Source: DASPXY01 sp038227745
GTDB taxonomy: Bacteria; Planctomycetota; Planctomycetia; Gemmatales; Gemmataceae
Direction: 5' to 3'
Length of the DNA stretch: 8,931 nt
Assembly: GCA_038227745.1 (NCBI GenBank)
Contig: JBBRPS010000425.1
Coordinates: forward strand, 1-8,931
Under the pieces are notes generated by a model. It searched no databases and was not told the DNA's origin. It was given only the letters and a program-made list of their open reading frames with translations. The position numbers were made by a program, and so were the translations under genes. This document shows, piece by piece, positions 1-5,649 of the stretch. The first letter of the stretch is position 1; each line of letters starts with the position of its first letter.

Positions 1-117
1 CGCTGGGCATTGTCCGTGCAGCTTCAGAACAAAACCGTTACGGGCAGCATCGAGAAGAAACGCCTCCAGACAGGATGGAACGACAAGAACTTGGAGAAGC
101 TATTGGAGCTTTTTTAG
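1..117 (+). CDS. Possible C-terminal tail of an unidentified gene (cut by window edge)
   Basis: A reading frame is open from base 1 to a TAG at 115-117, giving 38 residues that end in N-D-K-N-L-E-K-L-L-E-L-F. The residues look like a soluble protein C-terminus with an amphipathic final helix, and about three quarters of third codon positions are G or C. The opposite-strand reading of the same bases is rich in S, P, R and C and looks less like protein. GC over bases 1-120 is about 51%, clearly below the rest of the window, so this piece may have a different origin from the operon it faces. The family cannot be told from so short a fragment. A 38-codon open frame also occurs by chance fairly often, so this is only a moderate call. 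Confidence 0.35.
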   Translation, partial: RWALSVQLQNKTVTGSIEKKRLQTGWNDKNLEKLLELF

Positions 118-1471
118 GGTTTTTGATGCGATTACCCTGCCGCTGCGCACCGGGCTGAAGTCCGTGCGGAATCTTCTGGTCGCGTGCAATCAGGTCGAGG
201 ATGAGCCAGTCGTGCGTGTCGAACGTCGCCGTCGTTTCCTGGCCGACCTTCTCCACGAAGCGGATGAAGTGGGGATTCCGCAAGGTGCCGTGCAGCGTGA
301 TGCCGACCTGGTAGCGGTCCGTCCGGCGGAAGTCGGGCACCGGCTTGCTCTGGCGGATCGCTTCCTCGAAGATCAGGTTCATTCCCTGCCCCGCCCGTTC
401 CACGAGGCCGCACTTGGTGAAGATGTCGGCAATGCGCCGGTTGCGAGGATTCTGCCGGTCGAGGATGTTGTCGAGCGTGATGCCCCACGGCAACCCGCCC
501 GGACTGTCGATCTCCAGGCGGCGGGCATACTGCCGGACGAAGACGTTGCTGCCCACCTGGTAATCCCGGTGGCTGACCGCGTTCAGGACCGCCTCGCGGA
601 CGGGCCGTTCGCTGAACGTCGGGATCTGGAGGACGAACAGACGATCCTGGTAGCTCTGCTTGTCGTTGCGGAGGTTGATCCGGTTCCAAAGCTCATCGTA
701 GAAGGAGAAAAAACCCTGGCGGTACTCCTGGCGGTCCTGCGCGGGGCCTGCCGCCTCGGTCGAGCGATACTCGAACACGACCTCGGCAGGGGCCAGAAAG
801 CGTCCGACAGCCTGCCGCGTGCCGAACAGGATCAGGGCGGCATAGGTGAGCTGGCCGTCCTTCGCCGCTTCGGCGTCCGTCAGCAACTGCTCGATGCTCA
901 GCGTTGCCAGGTGCTGGGCGAACCGGGAGTTGCCGACGTCTCGCGCCCGGGTGATCCAGCGACGGCGGAAATCCTCAACGGCTGCCAGGTCCAGGTCCGT
1001 GAACCGGAGGGTGGGACAAAAGTCCGCCGAGAAGTCGTGGCCGCTTTCCGCGAAGATCTCCCGCAACCGCTCCTCGGACAGCGGAACTAGACTATCCTCT
1101 TTCCGCATCCAGTAAATGCCGTCCAGTTTGAGCGGCGTCCCCAGCGGGCGGAACGGCACGCGGAAGACCAATACTCGGCCCTTGGGGTGGTGGATCTCCT
1201 CGAAGTCGATCGCCAGCGGCAAGCGGTCGCACAGGCCCTTGCGCGTCCGCTCGGGTTGATCGAACGCGGTGGTGCCGACGACGGCGCGAGGGCGTTTGTC
1301 CGAGACGCCGAGAATGACCCGGCCGCCGCCTTCGTTAGCCAGGGCGCAGCAATATTTGGCCAACTTCTCGAAATGAAAGTTGTTCGTCGCTGCCTTGAAC
1401 TCAAGCTGTTCGCCTTCCTTGCTCTGCAGCCAGGTTTCGAGTTCGGCAATTTTCGCAGTCTCGGGCGTCAT
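38..1471 (-). CDS. AlbA_2 (Schlafen-like) ATP-binding protein, last gene of the type I RM-style operon; C-terminus probably damaged
   Basis: A 477-residue product. Residues about 15-140 form an AlbA_2 (Schlafen-type) domain: E-x4-E-F-K at 19-26, then A-N-E-G-G-G at 45-50 and G-V-S-D at 55-58. Residues about 285-400 match the GHKL-like 'RecG C-terminal-like' ATP-binding region usually paired with it: R-E-A-V-L-N-A-V-S-H-R-D-Y at 292-304, D-S-P-G-G-L at 322-327 and A-G-Q-G-M-N at 360-365. Such proteins are often called transcriptional regulators or putative helicases, but their biochemistry is mostly unknown; some Schlafen AlbA domains cleave tRNA or rRNA. The start is supported by GAGGTG (1476-1481) a few bases upstream. 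A winged-helix-like segment seems to begin near residue 413 (F-D-T-H-D-W-L-I-L-D-L-I-A-R), but after about residue 440 the sequence becomes low-quality S/P/R/C-rich, and the final third of that module is missing. A frameshift or truncation is likely. It lies 81 bases after the small gene on the same strand. The family call is firm; the function is open. Confidence 0.85.
   Translation of the reverse strand: MTPETAKIAELETWLQSKEGEQLEFKAATNNFHFEKLAKYCCALANEGGGRVILGVSDKRPRAVVGTTAFDQPERTRKGLCDRLPLAIDFEEIHHPKGRVLVFRVPFRPLGTPLKLDGIYWMRKEDSLVPLSEERLREIFAESGHDFSADFCPTLRFTDLDLAAVEDFRRRWITRARDVGNSRFAQHLATLSIEQLLTDAEAAKDGQLTYAALILFGTRQAVGRFLAPAEVVFEYRSTEAAGPAQDRQEYRQGFFSFYDELWNRINLRNDKQSYQDRLFVLQIPTFSERPVREAVLNAVSHRDYQVGSNVFVRQYARRLEIDSPGGLPWGITLDNILDRQNPRNRRIADIFTKCGLVERAGQGMNLIFEEAIRQSKPVPDFRRTDRYQVGITLHGTLRNPHFIRFVEKVGQETTATFDTHDWLILDLIARDQKIPHGLQPGAQRQGNRIKNPKKAPIASPSSCRSILSGGVSSRCCP
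95..115 (+). terminator. Weak intrinsic-terminator-like hairpin with T run
   Basis: AAGCT (97-101) and AGCTT (107-111) are complementary across a 5-base loop. The stem can extend to 95/113 with one G-U pair and runs into six T residues at 110-115. It sits exactly at the end of the plus-strand tail, where a terminator would be expected. The stem has only two G-C pairs and shares bases with the T run, so it would be weak. It could be chance in this AT-richer stretch. Confidence 0.2.
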
Positions 1472-1552
1472 GGTTCACCTCGCGATAGGGCCGGCGGGCC
1501 AGTCATTGACCCGCACCTGCCCGATCATCCAGGCACGGCGCTGGTCACGGTG

Positions 1553-1771
1553 CTATGTTCCTTGCGGAGCGACACGCGGACTCTTCCTTTCCCGGGTCGA
1601 TGCCTGCGCGGCACGCCACCACTGGGCGAGCGGATCTTCGGAGGTTTCCAGCCAGTGCCGATGTCGGCGCACGGCTTCCTCTTCGCCCAGCTTCTTGTAC
1701 TCGTCCAGGACTTTCCGCTGGAGTTCGCGTTTCAGCGCGACGCAGTCGAACCGCTTGGCCTTTCGGACCAT
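1553..1771 (-). CDS. Small charged protein with F-D-C-V motif, antitoxin-like, within the RM operon
   Basis: A 72-residue, strongly helical and charged product. It begins M-V-R-K-A-K-R-F-D-C-V-A-L-K, followed by a K/E/R-rich helix (residues about 14-45) and D-P-L-A-Q-W-W at 46-52. The frame is open further upstream, to an ATG at 1840, but the start at 1771 is preferred because GAGGTGA (1776-1782 on this strand) lies just before it, the longer version would overlap hsdS, and the added residues look like noise. Small proteins with a K-x-F-D-C-V-x-x-K start are common in planctomycetes and cyanobacteria, and from memory are often found beside toxin genes, so an antitoxin role is possible but not shown. 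It sits 25 bases after hsdS and 81 bases before the AlbA_2 gene, all in one direction, so it is probably co-transcribed. No toxin-like gene is adjacent unless the AlbA_2 protein is one. Confidence 0.7.
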   Translation of the reverse strand: MVRKAKRFDCVALKRELQRKVLDEYKKLGEEEAVRRHRHWLETSEDPLAQWWRAAQASTRERKSPRVAPQGT

Positions 1772-1796
1772 CAGATCACCTCTTGAGGAGGCGGCT

Positions 1797-3146
1797 TCAT
1801 TCCGACACCTCACTCCCTTCGCGGTTTTCCCGAGGTGCAACGCGCACCTGGCCGGTCATCAGGTGATGGAGCAGCGTTTGAAACAGGTCTTCGAGCGCCT
1901 GGCGGCGGGCCGTTTCTGCCTTGATCTTGGCATCGACCTTGCGGAAGGCAGATACGCTGCGTTGCTGCTCCTCCATCGGCGGTAACAAGACAACCGTGTT
2001 CTCGATCACACCCTGGTCGATCTTGGGAAAATTCCCTGTCGTCGCCTTGGCGTTGGTGCGGAAGTAACGTCGGCAAGGCTCTGCGAGCAGAAACTCGGCC
2101 AGGAACTTGGGCAGCACCTGGCGTTCATTGACCCGAACACGAACCATCAAGTCAGGGAAGATCGCAAAGTCCTCGGGGCCTTCGTACAGCGCAGCCAGGC
2201 CGACATATTCGGGCGTGTTGGCACGTTCGACGAGAAGGTCGCCGGGCTTCAGCCACATCTCCCGCACTCGCTCGGGGTCAGCAACGGTGAGTTTGGTGTT
2301 CTCAAGGGAAAAATCGTTCTGCGTCACGGCCGTCAGCGTCAACGTGCGAATACCTTGGTCGGTGCTCGTGGCCTTCGCCGAGTGGCCGTTTCGCAAAGGT
2401 TCGCGAAGTAGGCTTTCGAGCCGCAGGGCTTCCCAATGCTCCGGCACCGGCCCGGCCTCGGTTTCCTTCAGCGCCACCCGGTCGGCCTGGTCGAACGGCA
2501 CCGGCCCGTAGGTGAACAGGTGCCGCATAAGGCTCTGCTTGAGTTGGCGGGCGGCGGCGATGACCTGCTCCGTCGCTTCCTTCGCCCGCTGCACCGTGCG
2601 CAGGACGTGGGCGATGGCTTGCTGTTCGGAGAGGGGTGGAAGGGGAATCAATTCCCGTAGGATATCGCCATCGGTGACGGCAGGATAACTCGATCCTCGT
2701 TGGTGTTCGGCGACTCGCTTCACGAAGCCATCTTGCGACGTGACGAAGTACAGGAAGTGCGGATCGACTACCCCTCGCTTGACCCGCATCACGCAAAACG
2801 CAGTCGAGCAAACTTGCCCATCAAGCTCAGGCGGCACCAGAGCAACGCGCTTCAAGGAGGGCCTGACGGTCGCGAAAAGGACGTCCCCTGCCTGGATAAG
2901 CTTTCTTGCTCGGCTGGGAGCATCCTTCCCCGTGTGTTCGGCGGAGCCGATGATACGCAGGCTCTCTCTGGCGATGCTTGAAACGTCGATGTACTTGAAG
3001 CGGACCTCTGGGCGCTTGCTCGGGTCGGTTTGTCGTGGCTTTTCCACCACATCCCGGACCGGAACGGCGCCCCACCCCGCGGGTAACTCCCCAAGTTCGG
3101 TGAGTGCCGCTTCCGGTTCGGTGATACTCTGGTCGGCCTTACGCAT
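1797..3146 (-). CDS. hsdS: Type I restriction-modification specificity subunit HsdS
   Basis: DNA-recognition subunit that directs HsdM (and HsdR where present) to a split target sequence. The 449 residues show the classic two-repeat layout: target-recognition domain 1 at about 21-170, a conserved helical spacer at about 171-213 (I-P-L-P-P-L-S-E-Q-Q-A-I-A, ending L-M-R-H-L-F-T-Y-G), domain 2 at about 232-387, and a second helical spacer at about 388-435 (L-L-P-P-M-E-E-Q-Q, ending L-L-H-H-L-M-T-G-Q-V-R-V). The two recognition domains differ in sequence, so a bipartite asymmetric target is expected; its bases cannot be read from sequence. ATG at 3146 overlaps the hsdM stop by 8 bases, with an AAGGGG seven bases upstream. 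A GTG one codon earlier (3149) is also possible. Length is normal for the family and no frameshift is seen, so it looks functional. Confidence 0.95.
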   Translation of the reverse strand: MRKADQSITEPEAALTELGELPAGWGAVPVRDVVEKPRQTDPSKRPEVRFKYIDVSSIARESLRIIGSAEHTGKDAPSRARKLIQAGDVLFATVRPSLKRVALVPPELDGQVCSTAFCVMRVKRGVVDPHFLYFVTSQDGFVKRVAEHQRGSSYPAVTDGDILRELIPLPPLSEQQAIAHVLRTVQRAKEATEQVIAAARQLKQSLMRHLFTYGPVPFDQADRVALKETEAGPVPEHWEALRLESLLREPLRNGHSAKATSTDQGIRTLTLTAVTQNDFSLENTKLTVADPERVREMWLKPGDLLVERANTPEYVGLAALYEGPEDFAIFPDLMVRVRVNERQVLPKFLAEFLLAEPCRRYFRTNAKATTGNFPKIDQGVIENTVVLLPPMEEQQRSVSAFRKVDAKIKAETARRQALEDLFQTLLHHLMTGQVRVAPRENREGSEVSE

Positions 3147-4737
3147 CACGCCACCCCTTGAAGCCTAGACCCGCCAACACCTTATCAAGTTCGCGGTCGG
3201 CCTCAACTCTCTCCTCCTCAGCCTCCTGCAATCGCACCACCGCCTCATCGAGCGGCAGCACCTCGGCCTCAACGCCCGTCGCCACATACCGGCTCGGCGA
3301 CAGGTTGAAATCGTTCTTCGCCGCCTCGTCCTTCGTGACGATGGCCGACACCCCTTCGACCGCCTTCCACTCATGATACGCGGCCGCAATCTGATCGAGG
3401 TGTTGCCCTTCGAGGTAGTTCTTCGGCCGCCCCTTGCTGAACAATTTCGACCCGTTGACGAGCAGGACTTCTCCAGGCTTGCGCTTCTTGCGGTTGAGGA
3501 CCATCACAATGCCGGGCGCCGTCGTGTTGTAAAACAGGTTCTCCGGCAGCAGCACGACGGCCTCGACCAGGTCGGCCTCGACGAACGCCTTGCGGAGGTC
3601 GCGCTCCTTGTTCGAGCCGCTGTTGCCGCTGCCCCGGCTGACGGCGCCGGTGTCCAGCACGACCGCCATGCGCCCCGCGGCGTTCATGCAGGCGGCCATG
3701 TGCTGCACCCACCCCCAATCGGCGCTCGACGACGGCGGCACGCCCTTGCCGAAACGGTCGTAGGTGTCGTTCTCGTAGGACTTCGCCGGGAACTTCTGGT
3801 TCCACATCGGGTTGGCGGTCACGATGTCGAACGAACGCAGGCGGCCGTCGCCCTCGGTGAAGGCCGGGCGGTGCAGCGTGTCGCCCAGGGCGATGTCCGC
3901 CTCCATGTCGTGGACGAAGGCGTTCATGCGGGCCATCGCGAACGTCGAGGAGTTGATCTCCTGGCCGAACAGCCGCAGCGGCGCCACCTTGTCCGGCAGA
4001 CGCACCCGGCCGTTGACCTCCTTGCCCTTGCTTTCGAGCAGGCGCAGATGGCACTTGATGAGCAGGCCGCCGGAGCCGCAGCAAGGGTCGTACACGGTCG
4101 CGCCGGGCGGCGCGTCGAGGAGGCGGGCCATGAGGACGGCCACCTCGCGCGGCGTGTAGAACTCGCCGGCGCTCTGGCCCTGGCCCTCGGCGAACTTGCG
4201 CAGCAGATACTCGTAGGCCCTGCCGAGGATGTCCGGCTCGACGTCGTCCAGGCCGAGGCGGTAAGCGGGGTTGTTGAGGACCTGCACCAGGGCGGCGAGA
4301 CGGCCGTCGTCCACGATCCGCTGCCCCGCGGCCGTGGCGTTGAAGTCGGTCACGTCGATGACGCCGGACAGCCGCGGGTTCTCGCGGGCGACGGCGCGCA
4401 CCGCATCGGTCAGGTACTCGCCCAGGCCGGTCGTCCTGGCGGCGACGGCCGGCCAGCGGGCGTCGGGCGGGAGGAAGAAGCGGACCAGCTTGTGATCGGC
4501 CTCGACCAGCCTGGCGGCCTTCTTCGCGTCGCGGAACTCGGTGGCCAGGTGCGCGACCTCGTCGTCGAAGACGTCGGAGAGGCGTTTGAGGAAGACGAGC
4601 GGGAGAATGTAGTCCTTGAACTTGGGGGCGTCGAGCGGGCCGCGGATCTGGCAGGCGGCGTCCCACAGCCAGGACTCCAGGGTGGAGACGTCAAGGCGGC
4701 GGGCGGACTCGTTCGTCGCGCGGGCTGGGGGTGGCAC
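3139..4737 (-). CDS. hsdM: Type I restriction-modification DNA methyltransferase subunit HsdM (N6-adenine)
   Basis: Transfers a methyl group from S-adenosylmethionine to adenine N6 at sites chosen by HsdS; the active unit is normally two HsdM with one HsdS. The 532 residues contain the helical HsdM N-terminal domain (about 17-135, with K-F-K-D-Y-I-L-P-L-V-F-L-K-R-L), G-E-F-Y-T-P-R-E-V at 191-199, SAM-binding motif I D-P-C-C-G-S-G-G at 217-224, catalytic motif IV N-P-M-W at 309-312, and the family block L-P-E-N-L-F-Y-N-T-T-A-P-G at about 397-409. A charged coiled-coil C-terminus (about 498-520) probably contacts HsdS. The start is taken as GTG at 4737, which has AGGGAGG six bases upstream. The frame runs on to an ATG at 4860, but those 41 extra residues are G/P/R/S-rich and unlike the family. 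First gene of the operon, overlapping hsdS. The third base-flipping motif residue is M rather than the usual P, a variant I recall in close relatives, so activity is still likely. Confidence 0.96.
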   Translation of the reverse strand: MPPPARATNESARRLDVSTLESWLWDAACQIRGPLDAPKFKDYILPLVFLKRLSDVFDDEVAHLATEFRDAKKAARLVEADHKLVRFFLPPDARWPAVAARTTGLGEYLTDAVRAVARENPRLSGVIDVTDFNATAAGQRIVDDGRLAALVQVLNNPAYRLGLDDVEPDILGRAYEYLLRKFAEGQGQSAGEFYTPREVAVLMARLLDAPPGATVYDPCCGSGGLLIKCHLRLLESKGKEVNGRVRLPDKVAPLRLFGQEINSSTFAMARMNAFVHDMEADIALGDTLHRPAFTEGDGRLRSFDIVTANPMWNQKFPAKSYENDTYDRFGKGVPPSSSADWGWVQHMAACMNAAGRMAVVLDTGAVSRGSGNSGSNKERDLRKAFVEADLVEAVVLLPENLFYNTTAPGIVMVLNRKKRKPGEVLLVNGSKLFSKGRPKNYLEGQHLDQIAAAYHEWKAVEGVSAIVTKDEAAKNDFNLSPSRYVATGVEAEVLPLDEAVVRLQEAEEERVEADRELDKVLAGLGFKGWRDA

Positions 4738-4743
4738 GTTCGA

Positions 4744-4750
4744 CCTCCCT
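4744..4750 (-). promoter_or_regulatory. Ribosome binding site deciding the hsdM GTG start
   Basis: On the minus strand AGGGAGG lies six bases before GTG at 4737. It is the best Shine-Dalgarno match in the region and marks the GTG as the start over the ATG 123 bases upstream. Confidence 0.7.
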
Positions 4751-4844
4751 GGGGAAGCAGCCTCACGGCCCCATGACGCGGGAGGCAGGGATCGCGGGAA
4801 TCCTTGACCGACGTGCCTTCCTGGCCCTGTCGTCCTGATACGGC

Positions 4845-4873
4845 ACAATACTCCAGCCACCCGTGGGTTGCAA
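4845..4873 (-). promoter_or_regulatory. Candidate housekeeping-type promoter for the hsdM operon
   Basis: On the minus strand TTGCAA (4868-4873) and TATTGT (4845-4850) are separated by 17 bases, each matching four of six consensus positions. Transcription from here would leave a leader of about 100 bases before hsdM. This is a pattern match only; in high-GC planctomycete DNA consensus promoters are poorly defined. Confidence 0.3.
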
Positions 4874-4923
4874 GGCTGGGGATACGCGGGAGCTTCGAGT
4901 TGGACTCCGGGGCCGCTCGCGGA

Positions 4924-4952
4924 ATGACAAGCCGGGGCCGGACGGATACGAT
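4924..4952 (+). promoter_or_regulatory. Candidate housekeeping-type promoter for the sigma-kinase operon
   Basis: ATGACA (4924-4929, five of six to TTGACA) and TACGAT (4947-4952, four of six to TATAAT) are 17 bases apart, about 100 bases before the sigma factor start. Together with the minus-strand candidate at 4845-4873 it forms a back-to-back divergent arrangement. Pattern match only. Confidence 0.3.
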
Positions 4953-5003
4953 GTCAAGCGGGGGAGTGCGGCCGCGTACGTCCCGCTGCCGGCATGAACT
5001 CTC

Positions 5004-5028
5004 GTAACGCAGCGTTCCTCCTGACGTC
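5004..5028 (+). promoter_or_regulatory. Possible ECF-type promoter for autoregulation
   Basis: GTAAC (5004-5008) and CGTC (5025-5028) are 16 bases apart, resembling the general ECF pattern of an AAC-containing -35 and a CGTC -10. A start site just after it would leave a leader of roughly 15 bases that still includes the ribosome binding site. The -35 half overlaps a perfect dyad, AACGC-A-GCGTT (5006-5016). Many ECF sigma factors activate their own promoter, but the specificity of this one is unknown, so this is a guess from motif and position. Confidence 0.2.
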
Positions 5029-5049
5029 TTTTCGCAGAGGGAGGGCACG

Positions 5050-5649
5050 ATGACCACCGCGACGAACCCGGATCCGCACCAGCTCGGCCCGCTCCTGAAC
5101 CGCTCGGTGACGGGAGACGCCCGGGCGTTCAACGACCTCATGGAACGGCTGCGTCCCTACCTGCACTGCCTGGTGCGGCGCCGCCTCGGCCCGGAGGACA
5201 ACGTCCGCCTCGACCACTCCAGCGTCGTGCAGAAGTGCCTGCTGCGCGTCTCGCAGCGCTTCGCCCAGCTGCGCCAGCCCGACGTGCCGCACTTCCTCCG
5301 CTGGGTCGGACTGCTCGTGCGCAACCTGATCACCGACGAGCTGCGCGCCGGCGCCAACCGGCCCCAACCGGCCCACGGCTCGCACCTCCTCGCCGCCCTG
5401 AGCAAGGGCGCGTCGCCCGACGGCGCGCTGGAGCGCGACGAGCGGGTGGTGCGCCTGGCCGCGGCCCTGGAGCGCCTGCCGGAGCGGCAGCGGCAGGTCG
5501 TCGAGCTGCGCTTCTTCGACGGCCTCGCCGACGCCGAAATCTGTCAGCGCCTCGGCGGGACGGAGGGGGCCGTTCGCATTCTGCGCCTCCGCGCCCTGCG
5601 GCAGCTGCGCACGTTCCTGGAGCCCTCACCCCTCGGAGGCGACCAATGA
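5050..5649 (+). CDS. ECF-type RNA polymerase sigma factor (planctomycete kinase-linked kind)
   Basis: A 199-residue alternative sigma factor that should direct RNA polymerase to a small regulon. Region 2 spans about residues 20-100, ending in R-W-V-G-L-L-V-R-N-L-I-T-D-E-L-R, the -10 binding helix. A linker follows (about 101-130), then region 4 at about 132-190 with a helix-turn-helix around L-A-D-A-E-I-C-Q-R-L-G-G-T-E-G-A-V-R-I-L-R-L-R-A. The start is backed by AGAGGGAGGG (5036-5045). No anti-sigma gene is adjacent; instead the stop codon overlaps the start of a Ser/Thr kinase (ATGA), so the two are translationally coupled. In planctomycetes several ECF groups are known to be paired with Ser/Thr kinases, and phosphorylation is thought to replace anti-sigma control. 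Target genes cannot be inferred. Confidence 0.92.
   Translation: MTTATNPDPHQLGPLLNRSVTGDARAFNDLMERLRPYLHCLVRRRLGPEDNVRLDHSSVVQKCLLRVSQRFAQLRQPDVPHFLRWVGLLVRNLITDELRAGANRPQPAHGSHLLAALSKGASPDGALERDERVVRLAAALERLPERQRQVVELRFFDGLADAEICQRLGGTEGAVRILRLRALRQLRTFLEPSPLGGDQ

Noticed and set aside
164..1090. 308-codon plus-strand open frame opposite the AlbA_2 gene
   Set aside because: A mirror of AlbA_2 codons; no domain and no ribosome site support it, while the minus strand shows clear family motifs.
1772..1840. Longer start (ATG at 1840) for the small F-D-C-V protein
   Set aside because: It overlaps the hsdS end, adds noise-like residues, and has no ribosome site comparable to GAGGTGA before 1771.
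3373..4776. Long plus-strand open frame of 467 codons opposite hsdM
   Set aside because: A shadow of high-GC hsdM codons. The translation is rich in V, A, R, G and H, shows no motif, and hsdM has every family motif on the other strand.
4738..4860. 41-residue N-terminal extension of HsdM from an upstream ATG
   Set aside because: The composition is unlike the family, and the GTG at 4737 has a strong ribosome site at the right distance.
4952..4957. Perfect TTGACA on the minus strand in the hsdM-sigma spacer
   Set aside because: No acceptable -10 element lies 16-18 bases downstream; the matching positions read CGGCTT.
5235..5645. Upstream extension of the kinase frame to 688 residues
   Set aside because: The extra part overlaps the sigma gene, is A/R/P-rich noise, and the ATG at 5646 has a good ribosome site and the ATGA coupling.
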